The position numbers and the translations under genes are program-made. Below, piece after piece: positions 9,010-16,011 of a DNA stretch of 64,000 nt. The notes under the pieces were generated by a model. It did no database searches. It was not told the origin of the DNA and worked only from the letters and a program-made list of their open reading frames with translations. Source of the stretch: Bradyrhizobium nanningense (GTDB lineage: Bacteria; Pseudomonadota; Alphaproteobacteria; Rhizobiales; Xanthobacteraceae); contig NZ_LBJC01000032.1 of the NCBI RefSeq assembly GCF_004114535.1, forward strand, positions 62,001-126,000, in the 5' to 3' direction. Positions within the stretch are counted from its first letter, which is position 1. Every line of letters begins with the position of its first letter.

Positions 9010-9219
9010 ATGTGCGATACATCAGTACTTCCTGAGCGTGGCCTATCCCAGTCCGAACGTTGCCCTTCAGTCAATGGCTGTGCGGTGTGCGGCGGCAAGT
9101 TCGGTCTGATCCGCTACTATTCCTGGCGCACCGCGCTCTGCTCCAAGAGGTGTGTCGATCGCTTCCGTACCCGTCGCGAACGCGACCGCCGGTGGTTGTT
9201 CCGGGTACAGGTTGCCTGA
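9010..9219 (+). CDS. Small Cys4 putative zinc-binding protein (copy 1 of 3)
   Basis: A 69-residue protein with a C-x2-C-x16-C-x3-C pattern (Cys24, 27, 44, 48) followed by a strongly basic tail (RFRTRRERDRR). The pattern suggests a small treble-clef or zinc-ribbon fold that may bind nucleic acid. ATG follows the purine-rich RBS AGGGAG at a normal distance. Two further proteins with the same cysteine layout lie 440-1000 bases downstream on the same strand, with a secreted cysteine-containing protein between. No function is known to me. The RBS, the repeated motif and the gene cluster support coding; the zinc binding is inferred. Confidence 0.7.
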   Translation: MCDTSVLPERGLSQSERCPSVNGCAVCGGKFGLIRYYSWRTALCSKRCVDRFRTRRERDRRWLFRVQVA

Positions 9220-9273
9220 GGCCGAATTAGAGAACTGACATCGTTCCGAAGGTCTGACCCGGGAGCCCGTGCG

Positions 9274-9663
9274 TTGAAGCGCTCATGCAAGCTCTTGTGC
9301 TCGCTAGTCCTCCTCGGCTCCGCTGCGGTCCAGGCACAGGAGACTGGACAAGGTGCCGTTCATCGCCAGCATCCACCCCAGGACCAGGCGCTGCACGAGA
9401 AATTCTATTCGACCTGGCACATGCCGGACAATCCGAGCCTCAGTTGCTGCAACAGCGCTGACTGCTATCCGACCGACATCAAATACGTCGACGGCCAGAT
9501 CTATGCTCGGCGCCGGGAGGACGGGAGATACATTCTGATCCCACCCCAGAAGGTGGAGCGAAACAGGGATAATCCGGACGGCCGAAACCATCTTTGCGCT
9601 CCACCACCCGCACTGTCTCCGTTGGACAGCGTTTACTGCTTCGCCTTGGGAGGTGCCACATGA
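9274..9663 (+). CDS. Secreted cysteine-containing protein of unknown function
   Basis: About 129 residues, starting at TTG 9274 with GGGAG 8 bases upstream; there is no suitable in-frame ATG. Residues 1-21 form a signal peptide (hydrophobic LLCSLVLLGSAAVQA). The mature part has the segment SLSCCNSADCYP, a charged DGQIYARREDGRY-like strand region, and two later cysteines (NHLCAP, VYCFA), suggesting periplasmic disulfides. Its stop overlaps the next start by 4 bases (ATGA). It looks like a conserved hypothetical of Bradyrhizobium-type genomes. No enzyme motif is visible. Confidence 0.78.
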   Translation: MKRSCKLLCSLVLLGSAAVQAQETGQGAVHRQHPPQDQALHEKFYSTWHMPDNPSLSCCNSADCYPTDIKYVDGQIYARRREDGRYILIPPQKVERNRDNPDGRNHLCAPPPALSPLDSVYCFALGGAT

Positions 9664-9848
9664 GATTCGCCTTCGTGCTCGTGAACGACCGGACCCCGTT
9701 CCGGCACACCTGGTGCATGCAGTGCTGTGAGCCGATCAGCGGCGGCTATCTCCGCGAGATCGCGACCCGTCTGCCTTACTGCGACTATCAGTGCTACGCG
9801 CTGTTCTGCGAGGCGCTCGCGACAGATGGCGTGAGGGCGGCGTCATGA
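9660..9848 (+). CDS. Small Cys4 putative zinc-binding protein (copy 2 of 3)
   Basis: 62 residues with Cys19, Cys22, Cys41 and Cys45 in a C-x2-C-x18-C-x3-C pattern and the signature GGYLRE...YCDYQCY. ATG overlaps the upstream stop (ATGA), and its own stop overlaps the next start in the same way, so three genes are translationally coupled. The identical spacing in the next protein shows that the two are paralogues. No known function. The most likely fold is a treble-clef zinc finger; an Fe-binding site is an alternative. Confidence 0.72.
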   Translation: MRFAFVLVNDRTPFRHTWCMQCCEPISGGYLREIATRLPYCDYQCYALFCEALATDGVRAAS

Positions 9849-10207
9849 AATTCGTGGTGGTCAATCACGAGCCCCCGTTGCGCGCGGCCACGTGCAGCAC
9901 CTGCTCGCGGTCGCTCCGCTCCGGCTATGTCCGGCATGCGCGCACACAGCGCCGTTTCTGTGACTACGATTGCTACCGGCGCGGCGAACTCGTCACGTTC
10001 TTCACGCAATGGTCGATGCCTGGGCGCACAGAGCCGGCCGCCGCGAACGTCGAGCTTGCCGCTCGCAACATGATCGAGACGATGGCGGTCCTGGGGGCGG
10101 TCTGGTGCTGGAGCTGCACGATGCACGCTTGGATCTTCGCAAGAGCTTTGACCGGCGCATCCTTGGAAGGTCGCGATCTGATCACGATGGAAGGAGGTGA
10201 CATCTAG
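9845..10207 (+). CDS. Small Cys4 protein with hydrophobic C-terminal segment (copy 3 of 3)
   Basis: 120 residues. The N-terminal half repeats the preceding protein's layout exactly: Cys17, 20, 39, 43 in C-x2-C-x18-C-x3-C, with SGYVRH...FCDYDCY. It adds a C-terminal hydrophobic stretch (about residues 78-105, with WCWSC) that could be a membrane anchor or a buried helix. ATG at 9845 overlaps the upstream TGA. It is the last gene of the cluster and runs convergently into slt. Unknown function. Confidence 0.72.
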   Translation: MKFVVVNHEPPLRAATCSTCSRSLRSGYVRHARTQRRFCDYDCYRRGELVTFFTQWSMPGRTEPAAANVELAARNMIETMAVLGAVWCWSCTMHAWIFARALTGASLEGRDLITMEGGDI

Positions 10208-10283
10208 CTGCGCGACTGCACTCGCGTGGAAGCCGCAGCGACGCAACCTTGCAGGCGCCGGTGTCCAGCCCCGGCGGCGTCGA

Positions 10284-12482
10284 CTAGGGAGCGGGCGCTG
10301 CGGCCGCCACGGGTGCCGTTGCTCCGGCCTCGTGCGTGACGACGCGCTGATCGCTCTTGCCGGCGACCATGCCGCTGCCCTCGAGCCTTGCGCGGTAGAC
10401 CAGCACGTTCTCCATCACGCGCTGGACGTAGTTGCGCGTCTCCGACAGCGGGATGCGCTCGACCCAGTCGACCGGATCGACCTTGGGATCCCTGGGATCG
10501 CCGCGCGCCTGCACCCATTCGCGCACGCGGCCGCGGCCGGCATTGTAGCCGGCGAAGGTCATGATCTGGTTGCCGCGATATTCCGACAGCAGCGCGCTGA
10601 GCTCGGCCGCGCCCATCTGGGTGTTGTAGACGGGATCGGAGACCATCTTGTCCCAGTCGTAGGTCAAGCCGAAGCGTTTTGCGGTATCGCGCCCGGCTTC
10701 CGGCGTCACCTGCATGAGGCCGACGGCATTGGCGGCCGACTTGTCGCGCTGGTCGAACGAACTCTCGGTGCGCGCCACCGAATAGATCACGCTGGTCTCG
10801 ATCGCCGGCGCGACCTGCTTGTGTTCGGGGATGCCGATGGTGGGGAAGGCGTAATGGTCGAGCGCGAGTCCGCGCGCCAGCGCCGTCTTGCCGACCTCCA
10901 GCATGACGCGCGCATCGTTGCGCTGGCCGGCGAGCTCGCCGAGCGCTTCAAGCGCTGTAATATCAGTGCTCTCCTTGGCAAAGTCCTCGGCGTAATAGAA
11001 CACCACGTCGCGCTCGCCGATGCCGTAGAGCATGTCGGCGGCGCGCACGCGCTCGTCCGCGGGCGGCGTCTCGGCGGCGGCCAAGACGGGCGAGGGCGGA
11101 CGCAACTCGATGCGGTCGAGGCCAAGCCTTGCACGCGCCAGCTGGCCGTAATAGGCCGTCGGATAGCGCGATGCCGCCCGATAGCTCATGCGCGCATCGG
11201 CAGTCGCGCCCATCGCCTCGGCGGCGCGGCCGCGCCAGTAATGGGCGCGCGATAGCGCGATCGGATTGGCCGAGCCTTCGTCGACGGCGGCGAAGTGCGC
11301 CATCGCCGTCTTGGGATCGTTCAGAAAGCGCAGCGCGATCCAGCCGCACATGAAATGATAGTCGACGCGATAGACTTCCTTCTCCGGCACCGCGGCTGTG
11401 CGCACCACGTCATAGGCGGTCCTGGACTTGCCCTGGTCGAGCAGCTTGCGGGCGAGCAGGCGGCGCTCGCGCCACCAGGCATCGGTATCCTGCGCCGCCA
11501 TGGTCTCGGGCGCTGCGGCCAGGATCACCTCGGCGGCGTCGTCGATGCGGTCCTTCTGCAGGTGCCATTGCGCGCGGCACAGCACATAGCCGAGATCGCG
11601 GCGCGCTTCGCTCGGCACATCCTCGAGATAATCCTTGGCCTTGCTGGCCTTGCCGGTCACGGCGGCGCAGGCCTTGACGATCGCAAGCGCGTCCTCGCCG
11701 AGCCGTTTTGCGGCGCGCCGCGCGCCGGCGTAGTCCTTGGCGCCGATCCGCTTGTCCATGCGGGCGCGATGATCGTCCGCGGTGAGGAGATCGCGGAACG
11801 CCTCGTAGGAATCCTCCTCGCTGCGCTCGGACAATTCATCCGTGCGCCAGGCCTCGCGCACCAGCCGCGTGGCCCGGTCGGTGTCGCCTTCGGCGAGCAG
11901 CACGCGGGCGAGCGCGAACTTGCCCTTGGCGCTGGTCGGACGATCCATCGTGAATTTGTGCACAATGGCGGCGTCGCTCTTCTCCTGCCACAGCCGCGCC
12001 TCGGCACGGCGGCGCAGCAGCGCGCGGCTCGGCCAGTCCGGATTGGCCGTGAGGAAGGCGGCGTAGCGCTTGAAATTCGCGGTGCTCTCGGAATGGCGCA
12101 GCATGAACCAGTCCGCGAGCTTCTGTCCGGCGGGATCGATGATGCGGTCGCGCGCCGCGCTCGCGTCATCGCTCTTGCCCTTGCGCGCGAGGTCGATCGC
12201 GTCCTTCAGCGCGGCGAGGTCGCCGGTCAGCGCCGGTGCGGCCGGCCTGTCCGCAGGCAAGTCGTCGGTCTTCTTCGACCTGCGCTTGGCCTCGGCATGC
12301 TTGCCGTGGCGCGATTTTGCCGAGGACTTGGCCGCCGCATGACGCGGCTTGCCGGCTTTCGCCTCATGCGACTTCTTCGGCGCGGATGATTTGTGGCTGC
12401 TCTTGGCCGCCAGCTCGGTGGGGAGGAGGGCCAATGCGGAAACGGCAACGACACACGCGAGCGAGCGTAGGCACTGGTTCAT
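10284..12482 (-). CDS. slt: Soluble lytic murein transglycosylase
   Basis: Periplasmic glycan-strand cleaving enzyme that forms 1,6-anhydro-muropeptides. ATG 12482 is chosen because AGGGGGA precedes it and it starts a clean signal peptide (CVVAVSALALLPTELAA). A Lys/Ser/Ala-rich linker follows (about residues 28-75). A long alpha-helical superhelical region covers about 80-560. The C-terminal SLT domain has the catalytic glutamate in VARTESSFDQ, then NAVGLMQVTP, and the AGYNAGRGRV segment. About 732 residues, slightly long because of the linker. The last residues are an Ala/Pro-rich tail. Confidence 0.92.
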   Translation of the reverse strand: MNQCLRSLACVVAVSALALLPTELAAKSSHKSSAPKKSHEAKAGKPRHAAAKSSAKSRHGKHAEAKRRSKKTDDLPADRPAAPALTGDLAALKDAIDLARKGKSDDASAARDRIIDPAGQKLADWFMLRHSESTANFKRYAAFLTANPDWPSRALLRRRAEARLWQEKSDAAIVHKFTMDRPTSAKGKFALARVLLAEGDTDRATRLVREAWRTDELSERSEEDSYEAFRDLLTADDHRARMDKRIGAKDYAGARRAAKRLGEDALAIVKACAAVTGKASKAKDYLEDVPSEARRDLGYVLCRAQWHLQKDRIDDAAEVILAAAPETMAAQDTDAWWRERRLLARKLLDQGKSRTAYDVVRTAAVPEKEVYRVDYHFMCGWIALRFLNDPKTAMAHFAAVDEGSANPIALSRAHYWRGRAAEAMGATADARMSYRAASRYPTAYYGQLARARLGLDRIELRPPSPVLAAAETPPADERVRAADMLYGIGERDVVFYYAEDFAKESTDITALEALGELAGQRNDARVMLEVGKTALARGLALDHYAFPTIGIPEHKQVAPAIETSVIYSVARTESSFDQRDKSAANAVGLMQVTPEAGRDTAKRFGLTYDWDKMVSDPVYNTQMGAAELSALLSEYRGNQIMTFAGYNAGRGRVREWVQARGDPRDPKVDPVDWVERIPLSETRNYVQRVMENVLVYRARLEGSGMVAGKSDQRVVTHEAGATAPVAAAAPAP

Positions 12483-12806
12483 TCGATGGTCCCCCTGCGA
12501 AACCACTACAAACCAAGGTCCGCGACGACATGCGGCTTGAGAATCAAAGACGACACCAAACGATGCCACGGTATCGTCTCGCATTCCTCACGCTGTCGCA
12601 ACAATGCGGCAAAATCCGGATTGGAACTCGGGAACTCACCAAGTGTCGGCACAGGCAATTCTTTAATCTTTTGTTAACGTATTGGGCCCGCGCGCCGCGC
12701 CAAACGGCTCCCGGCGTCACGGAGGCACAGATGCACGTGTTCCGGCGGCCAAATCAGGTGTATTGAGTTCCCTAGTTCCGTCCTTTCAGCCTTTGCTCCC
12801 GTACCT
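12483..12806. other. Divergent promoter region between slt and the cyclase gene
   Basis: 324 bases without a gene. An unusually A/T-rich stretch around 12655-12680 (TTTAATCTTTTGTTAACG) may contain the cyclase promoter. No riboswitch, repeat or terminator was recognised. Confidence 0.45.
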
Positions 12807-14543
12807 ATGCCGATTTTCAACCAGTCGATCCGGCGCAAGATCGTCGGCATCGCCCTCGGATTGATCGTCCTGATGCTGGTCACCTCGATCCTGTCGATGG
12901 TGATGTCGAGCCAGGTCGGTGTCCTGCTCGACGAGCTGACCAACCGCTACATTCCGGCCTATAGCCATCTGGCCCGCGCCAACATCCGCTCGCTGGAGCG
13001 GGGGCTGGCGCTGCGGCGGATGGTCATGACCAGGATGGAGGCCCCGTCGGACGAGGAGGCCTATGCGGCGCGCCTTCGCGACTTCGAGGAATCGGACCGC
13101 AAGATCGAGGAGGAGGCCGAGGCCGCGCGTACCCTCGTCAACGCGATCATCGACGACCCCAGAACCTATTCCGACAATGCCGCGCTGGGGCGGATCGATA
13201 TCCGCATCGAGACCGCCGTCACCGAGCTGCGGCGCGATCTCAACGAGGACCATGCAAGGCTGCTCAAGCAGGTCGATGCCAAGCAGATGGCGGAGGCCCG
13301 CGGCACGCTGGAACACATCGACGTGCTGCGCGATCAGTTCAACCGGAAGGTCGATGCAATCCGCGCCGACATGCTGACGCAGGTGTTCTTCTCGACCTCG
13401 CAGGTGATCAGCCGCCAGCATCAGGCGATCGTCGTTTCGGGCGTCGTGACGTTGCTCGCGGCGATCGTCGGCTTTGTCTTTGCCCTTCTGGTGTCCAGCG
13501 GCATCACGCGCCCGGTGCGGCTGCTGCTCGCCGGCACCCGCGAGGTCGAGGCCGGCCGCTTCGACAAGACCATCACCGTCTCCACTCAGGACGAGATCGG
13601 CGAGCTCGCCGCGGCCTTCAACCGCATGACCGAGCAGCTCAGGCACAACGAGCGCATCCGCGAAACCTTTGGCCGCTACATCGATCCCAAGGTGGTGCAG
13701 GGGCTGATCGACCGGCCGGAGGTCGCGATCGACGGCGAGCGCCGGGTCATGACCATCATGTTCTGCGACATGAGCGGCTTCACCTCGATGAGCGAGGGCA
13801 TGACGCCGCGCGGCCTCGTCAAGGTGATGAACCACTATTTCACGGTGATGTCCGCCCCCATCAGGAGCAATCGCGGCATCATCGACAAGTATATCGGCGA
13901 TGCCATCATGTCCTATTGGGGCCCGCCCTTCATCGAGGATGACGAGCAGGCGCTCCTTGCCGGCATCGCGGCGATCGAGATGGCCGACCAGGTCCCCGCG
14001 CTGCAGCGCCAGCTGCCCGACCTGCTCGGCATCCGCGCCATGCCCGCGCCGTGCGACTTGCGGATCGGCATTGCCACCGGCGAGGTGCTGACCGGCAGCA
14101 TCGGCTCCGAACTGATGATGAGCTTCACCGTGATGGGCGATGCCGTGAACCTGGCCTCGCGGCTGGAAGCCGTCAACAAGGTCTATGGCACCCGCATCCT
14201 GATCTCACAGGCCACCGCCGAAGCGATCGGATCGCGGCTCGAGCTGCGCGAGATCGATCGTCTGGCCGTCGCCGGCCAGACCGCGCCGCAGGCGATCTTC
14301 GAGGTGATGGCGAGGGCGGGCGCACTCACCGATGCGCAGGACAGCTTGCGTATGCACTATGTCGAAGCGCTCGCCGCCTATCGCGCCCGGCGCTTCGATG
14401 CGGCGCGTGCTGCCTTCAACGCGGCGCTCGAAGCCGTCCCCGGCGACGGCCCCTCGCTCACGATGCTCGGGCGCGTCGCGCAGTTCGAGGCGAGCCCGCC
14501 GGGCGAGGGATGGGACGGCGCCTGGCGCCTCGACAGCAAATAG
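12807..14543 (+). CDS. Membrane-bound class III adenylate/guanylate cyclase with HAMP domain
   Basis: A 578-residue sensor cyclase. A first membrane helix (about 12-34), an extracytoplasmic helical sensor region (about 35-205), a second helix (about 208-232) and a HAMP domain (about 233-285) lead into the class III catalytic domain (about 305-490). Metal-binding aspartates are Asp321 (FCDMSGFT) and Asp365 (YIGDAIMS). The substrate-specifying Lys361 suggests ATP. The GDAVNLASRLE segment supplies the transition-state Asn and Arg. A short TPR-like tail follows. The likely product is cAMP. No SD is obvious before ATG 12807. Confidence 0.92.
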   Translation: MPIFNQSIRRKIVGIALGLIVLMLVTSILSMVMSSQVGVLLDELTNRYIPAYSHLARANIRSLERGLALRRMVMTRMEAPSDEEAYAARLRDFEESDRKIEEEAEAARTLVNAIIDDPRTYSDNAALGRIDIRIETAVTELRRDLNEDHARLLKQVDAKQMAEARGTLEHIDVLRDQFNRKVDAIRADMLTQVFFSTSQVISRQHQAIVVSGVVTLLAAIVGFVFALLVSSGITRPVRLLLAGTREVEAGRFDKTITVSTQDEIGELAAAFNRMTEQLRHNERIRETFGRYIDPKVVQGLIDRPEVAIDGERRVMTIMFCDMSGFTSMSEGMTPRGLVKVMNHYFTVMSAPIRSNRGIIDKYIGDAIMSYWGPPFIEDDEQALLAGIAAIEMADQVPALQRQLPDLLGIRAMPAPCDLRIGIATGEVLTGSIGSELMMSFTVMGDAVNLASRLEAVNKVYGTRILISQATAEAIGSRLELREIDRLAVAGQTAPQAIFEVMARAGALTDAQDSLRMHYVEALAAYRARRFDAARAAFNAALEAVPGDGPSLTMLGRVAQFEASPPGEGWDGAWRLDSK

Positions 14544-14648
14544 GCTGCCGCACCGGAAAAATTGCTTCTGCTCGATAACGATGTTCGCCGTGACCTATTT
14601 CCCGGGCTTAGGTTGGATGTCCTTGAGGCGTCTGATGGGGACACGCCG

Positions 14649-14825
14649 ATGCCAGAACTTCAGGATAGGCTGGAACGGTTCGAGACACTCACCGCCGAAT
14701 GCGAGCTGATCGCCAAGCTCGCCACCGACAGCACCAAGCGCGAGTTCTATCTGAAGCTTTCGGAGCAGTACCGTCAGCTGGCGGTGGACATGCGGCAGGC
14801 GATCGCGACCAAGGCTGCGGCCTGA
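14649..14825 (+). CDS. Small helical protein of unknown function
   Basis: 58 residues, predicted all-helical and amphipathic (LQDRLERFETLTAECELIAKLA). ATG 14649 is chosen because it starts the conserved-looking helix; an ATG 87 bases upstream (14562) would add a low-quality N-terminus. It lies 105 bases after the cyclase gene on the same strand. Similar small helical proteins are frequent in Bradyrhizobium genomes. No function can be assigned. Confidence 0.6.
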   Translation: MPELQDRLERFETLTAECELIAKLATDSTKREFYLKLSEQYRQLAVDMRQAIATKAAA

Positions 14826-14975
14826 GGCCGGCAGCAATCCGTTCTTAAGATTTGACGCGCATCCTTAGGCATGCGGGCGTCGCTGATCGGCGATGCCAGC
14901 GGTGGGAAGGCCGGGGCTCGCTGCAATGCAACGTGCCTCGTGAGTGCCATTTGCCATGCCTGACAGGGCGATTCC

Positions 14976-15185
14976 ATGCGCCTCGTTGCCGTGATCATCA
15001 TCGCGCTCATGACGGCGGCCTGCGACCAGGAGCAGGACATCACCGGCTCGACGCCGGTCTGCGCGCTGCGGAACTACAGCTACAACCCCCGCGACATGAA
15101 CCAGTGCGTCAACGCCTGCAAAGCATGCGATCACGGCACCACCGTCACCTGCTCGACCTCCTGCACCCTCAAGGGCGCGCGCTGA
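14976..15185 (+). CDS. Small cysteine-rich lipoprotein
   Basis: 69 residues with a short lipoprotein signal: hydrophobic VAVIIIALMT then a lipobox ending at Cys16 (MTAAC). The mature chain has seven further cysteines (VCALRN, QCVNACKAC, TCSTSC), suggesting several disulfides. It is probably anchored in the inner or outer membrane by lipid. Not part of an obvious operon. No family function known to me. Confidence 0.65.
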   Translation: MRLVAVIIIALMTAACDQEQDITGSTPVCALRNYSYNPRDMNQCVNACKACDHGTTVTCSTSCTLKGAR

Positions 15186-15317
15186 GATCCCGACGCCTGC
15201 GGCGGCGGGAACGCGAGCCCGAGGTCGCCGGCTGATCGGGCGGAACTGACGGTGCTTGGGCACCGGAACGATTCACTTGGATTAATCATTGAAGGAGGCG
15301 GCAGGACGCGGAGTCCG

Positions 15318-15581
15318 ATGGAAATGGGTATGCTCGATCCAGGTCGATTTCTGGTGTCGTGCTCGCATTGCGATGCCTGGCCGATGGCGGCCAATGTGAA
15401 GCGGTCGAACTGGTCGGCATCCCCGCATGAGGTCCGTTTTGTCTGCACGCGCTGCCGGCGCGAGGAAACCGCGATCGTCTCGGCCTCCGGCGAATTGACC
15501 CCGATCAAGCGCGTCGATGTTCCGCCACGCGATGTCGCTGTCGCCTGGGCGCAGGCCCAACGTTTGCGAGGGCGAACCTGA
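15318..15581 (+). CDS. Zinc-ribbon-like small protein
   Basis: 87 residues from ATG 15318; an alternative ATG at 15252 would add 22 residues. Two CxxC pairs (SCSHC near residue 15 and VCTRC near 45) are spaced as in a zinc ribbon. The layout differs from the Cys4 cluster at 9010-10207. It lies just upstream of the riboswitch unit but ends before it. Function unknown. Confidence 0.6.
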   Translation: MEMGMLDPGRFLVSCSHCDAWPMAANVKRSNWSASPHEVRFVCTRCRREETAIVSASGELTPIKRVDVPPRDVAVAWAQAQRLRGRT

Positions 15582-15698
15582 GCGGCCGGCACCCGTTTCG
15601 TGGACTTGCATTGGCCGGTGCGTCGATGCCGGCTCGCGGCGCCGACATCGATCGACCACTCGATTGACTCTCCGGTGGAACGACACGTAAATGATCGC

Positions 15699-15892
15699 GA
15701 CGGTTCTCCCCATGGAGATCAAAAGGGAATGTGGTGCGGGAGGTCCCAACGCCGGGATTTGTCTCAACGCCACGGCTGCCCCCGCAACTGTAAGCGGTGA
15801 ATCTTTCGTCCTGTGCCACTGGGAATCTCGGTCCTGGGAAGGCGACGCAAGGTAATGACCCGCGAGCCAGGAGACCTGCCGTCAGCCGTGGT
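15699..15892 (+). ncRNA. Cobalamin riboswitch
   Basis: Class I/II cobalamin (B12) aptamer. Conserved blocks in order are the AAAAGGGAA element (15720-15729), the core GCTGCCCCCGCAACTGTAAG at 15775-15794, and the B12 box AGCCAGGAGACCTGCC at 15865-15880. It lies directly upstream of a TonB-dependent receptor gene, the usual target. B12 binding is expected to reduce receptor synthesis. Boundaries are approximate because the P1 helix was not folded by computation. Confidence 0.95.
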
Positions 15893-15931
15893 CACACGCG
15901 AAGATGTCGGTCGGGGAGTACAGACATTGGC

Positions 15932-16005
15932 TTCACCGGAGCGGTTCATTGCTCCGCCGTGAAACCTCGTTCGCTGTGACGTGCCACTGACGTCATACCG
16001 AGGTT
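15932..16005 (+). promoter_or_regulatory. Riboswitch expression platform with candidate RBS-sequestering helix
   Basis: A hairpin at 15932-15963 (TTCAC/GTGAA and GGAGC/GCTCC arms) is followed by AACCTCG (15963-15969), a perfect 7-base complement of CGAGGTT (15999-16005), which contains the RBS of the receptor gene. There is no T-run, so control of translation initiation rather than termination is likely. The pairing is seen; the switching is inferred. Confidence 0.6.
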
Positions 16006-16011
16006 ACAACA

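Noticed and set aside
8736..9098. A 120-codon minus-strand frame upstream of the Cys4 cluster
   Set aside because: No RBS, Arg-rich low-quality protein, and overlaps the Cys4 gene, which has a clear RBS and a motif.
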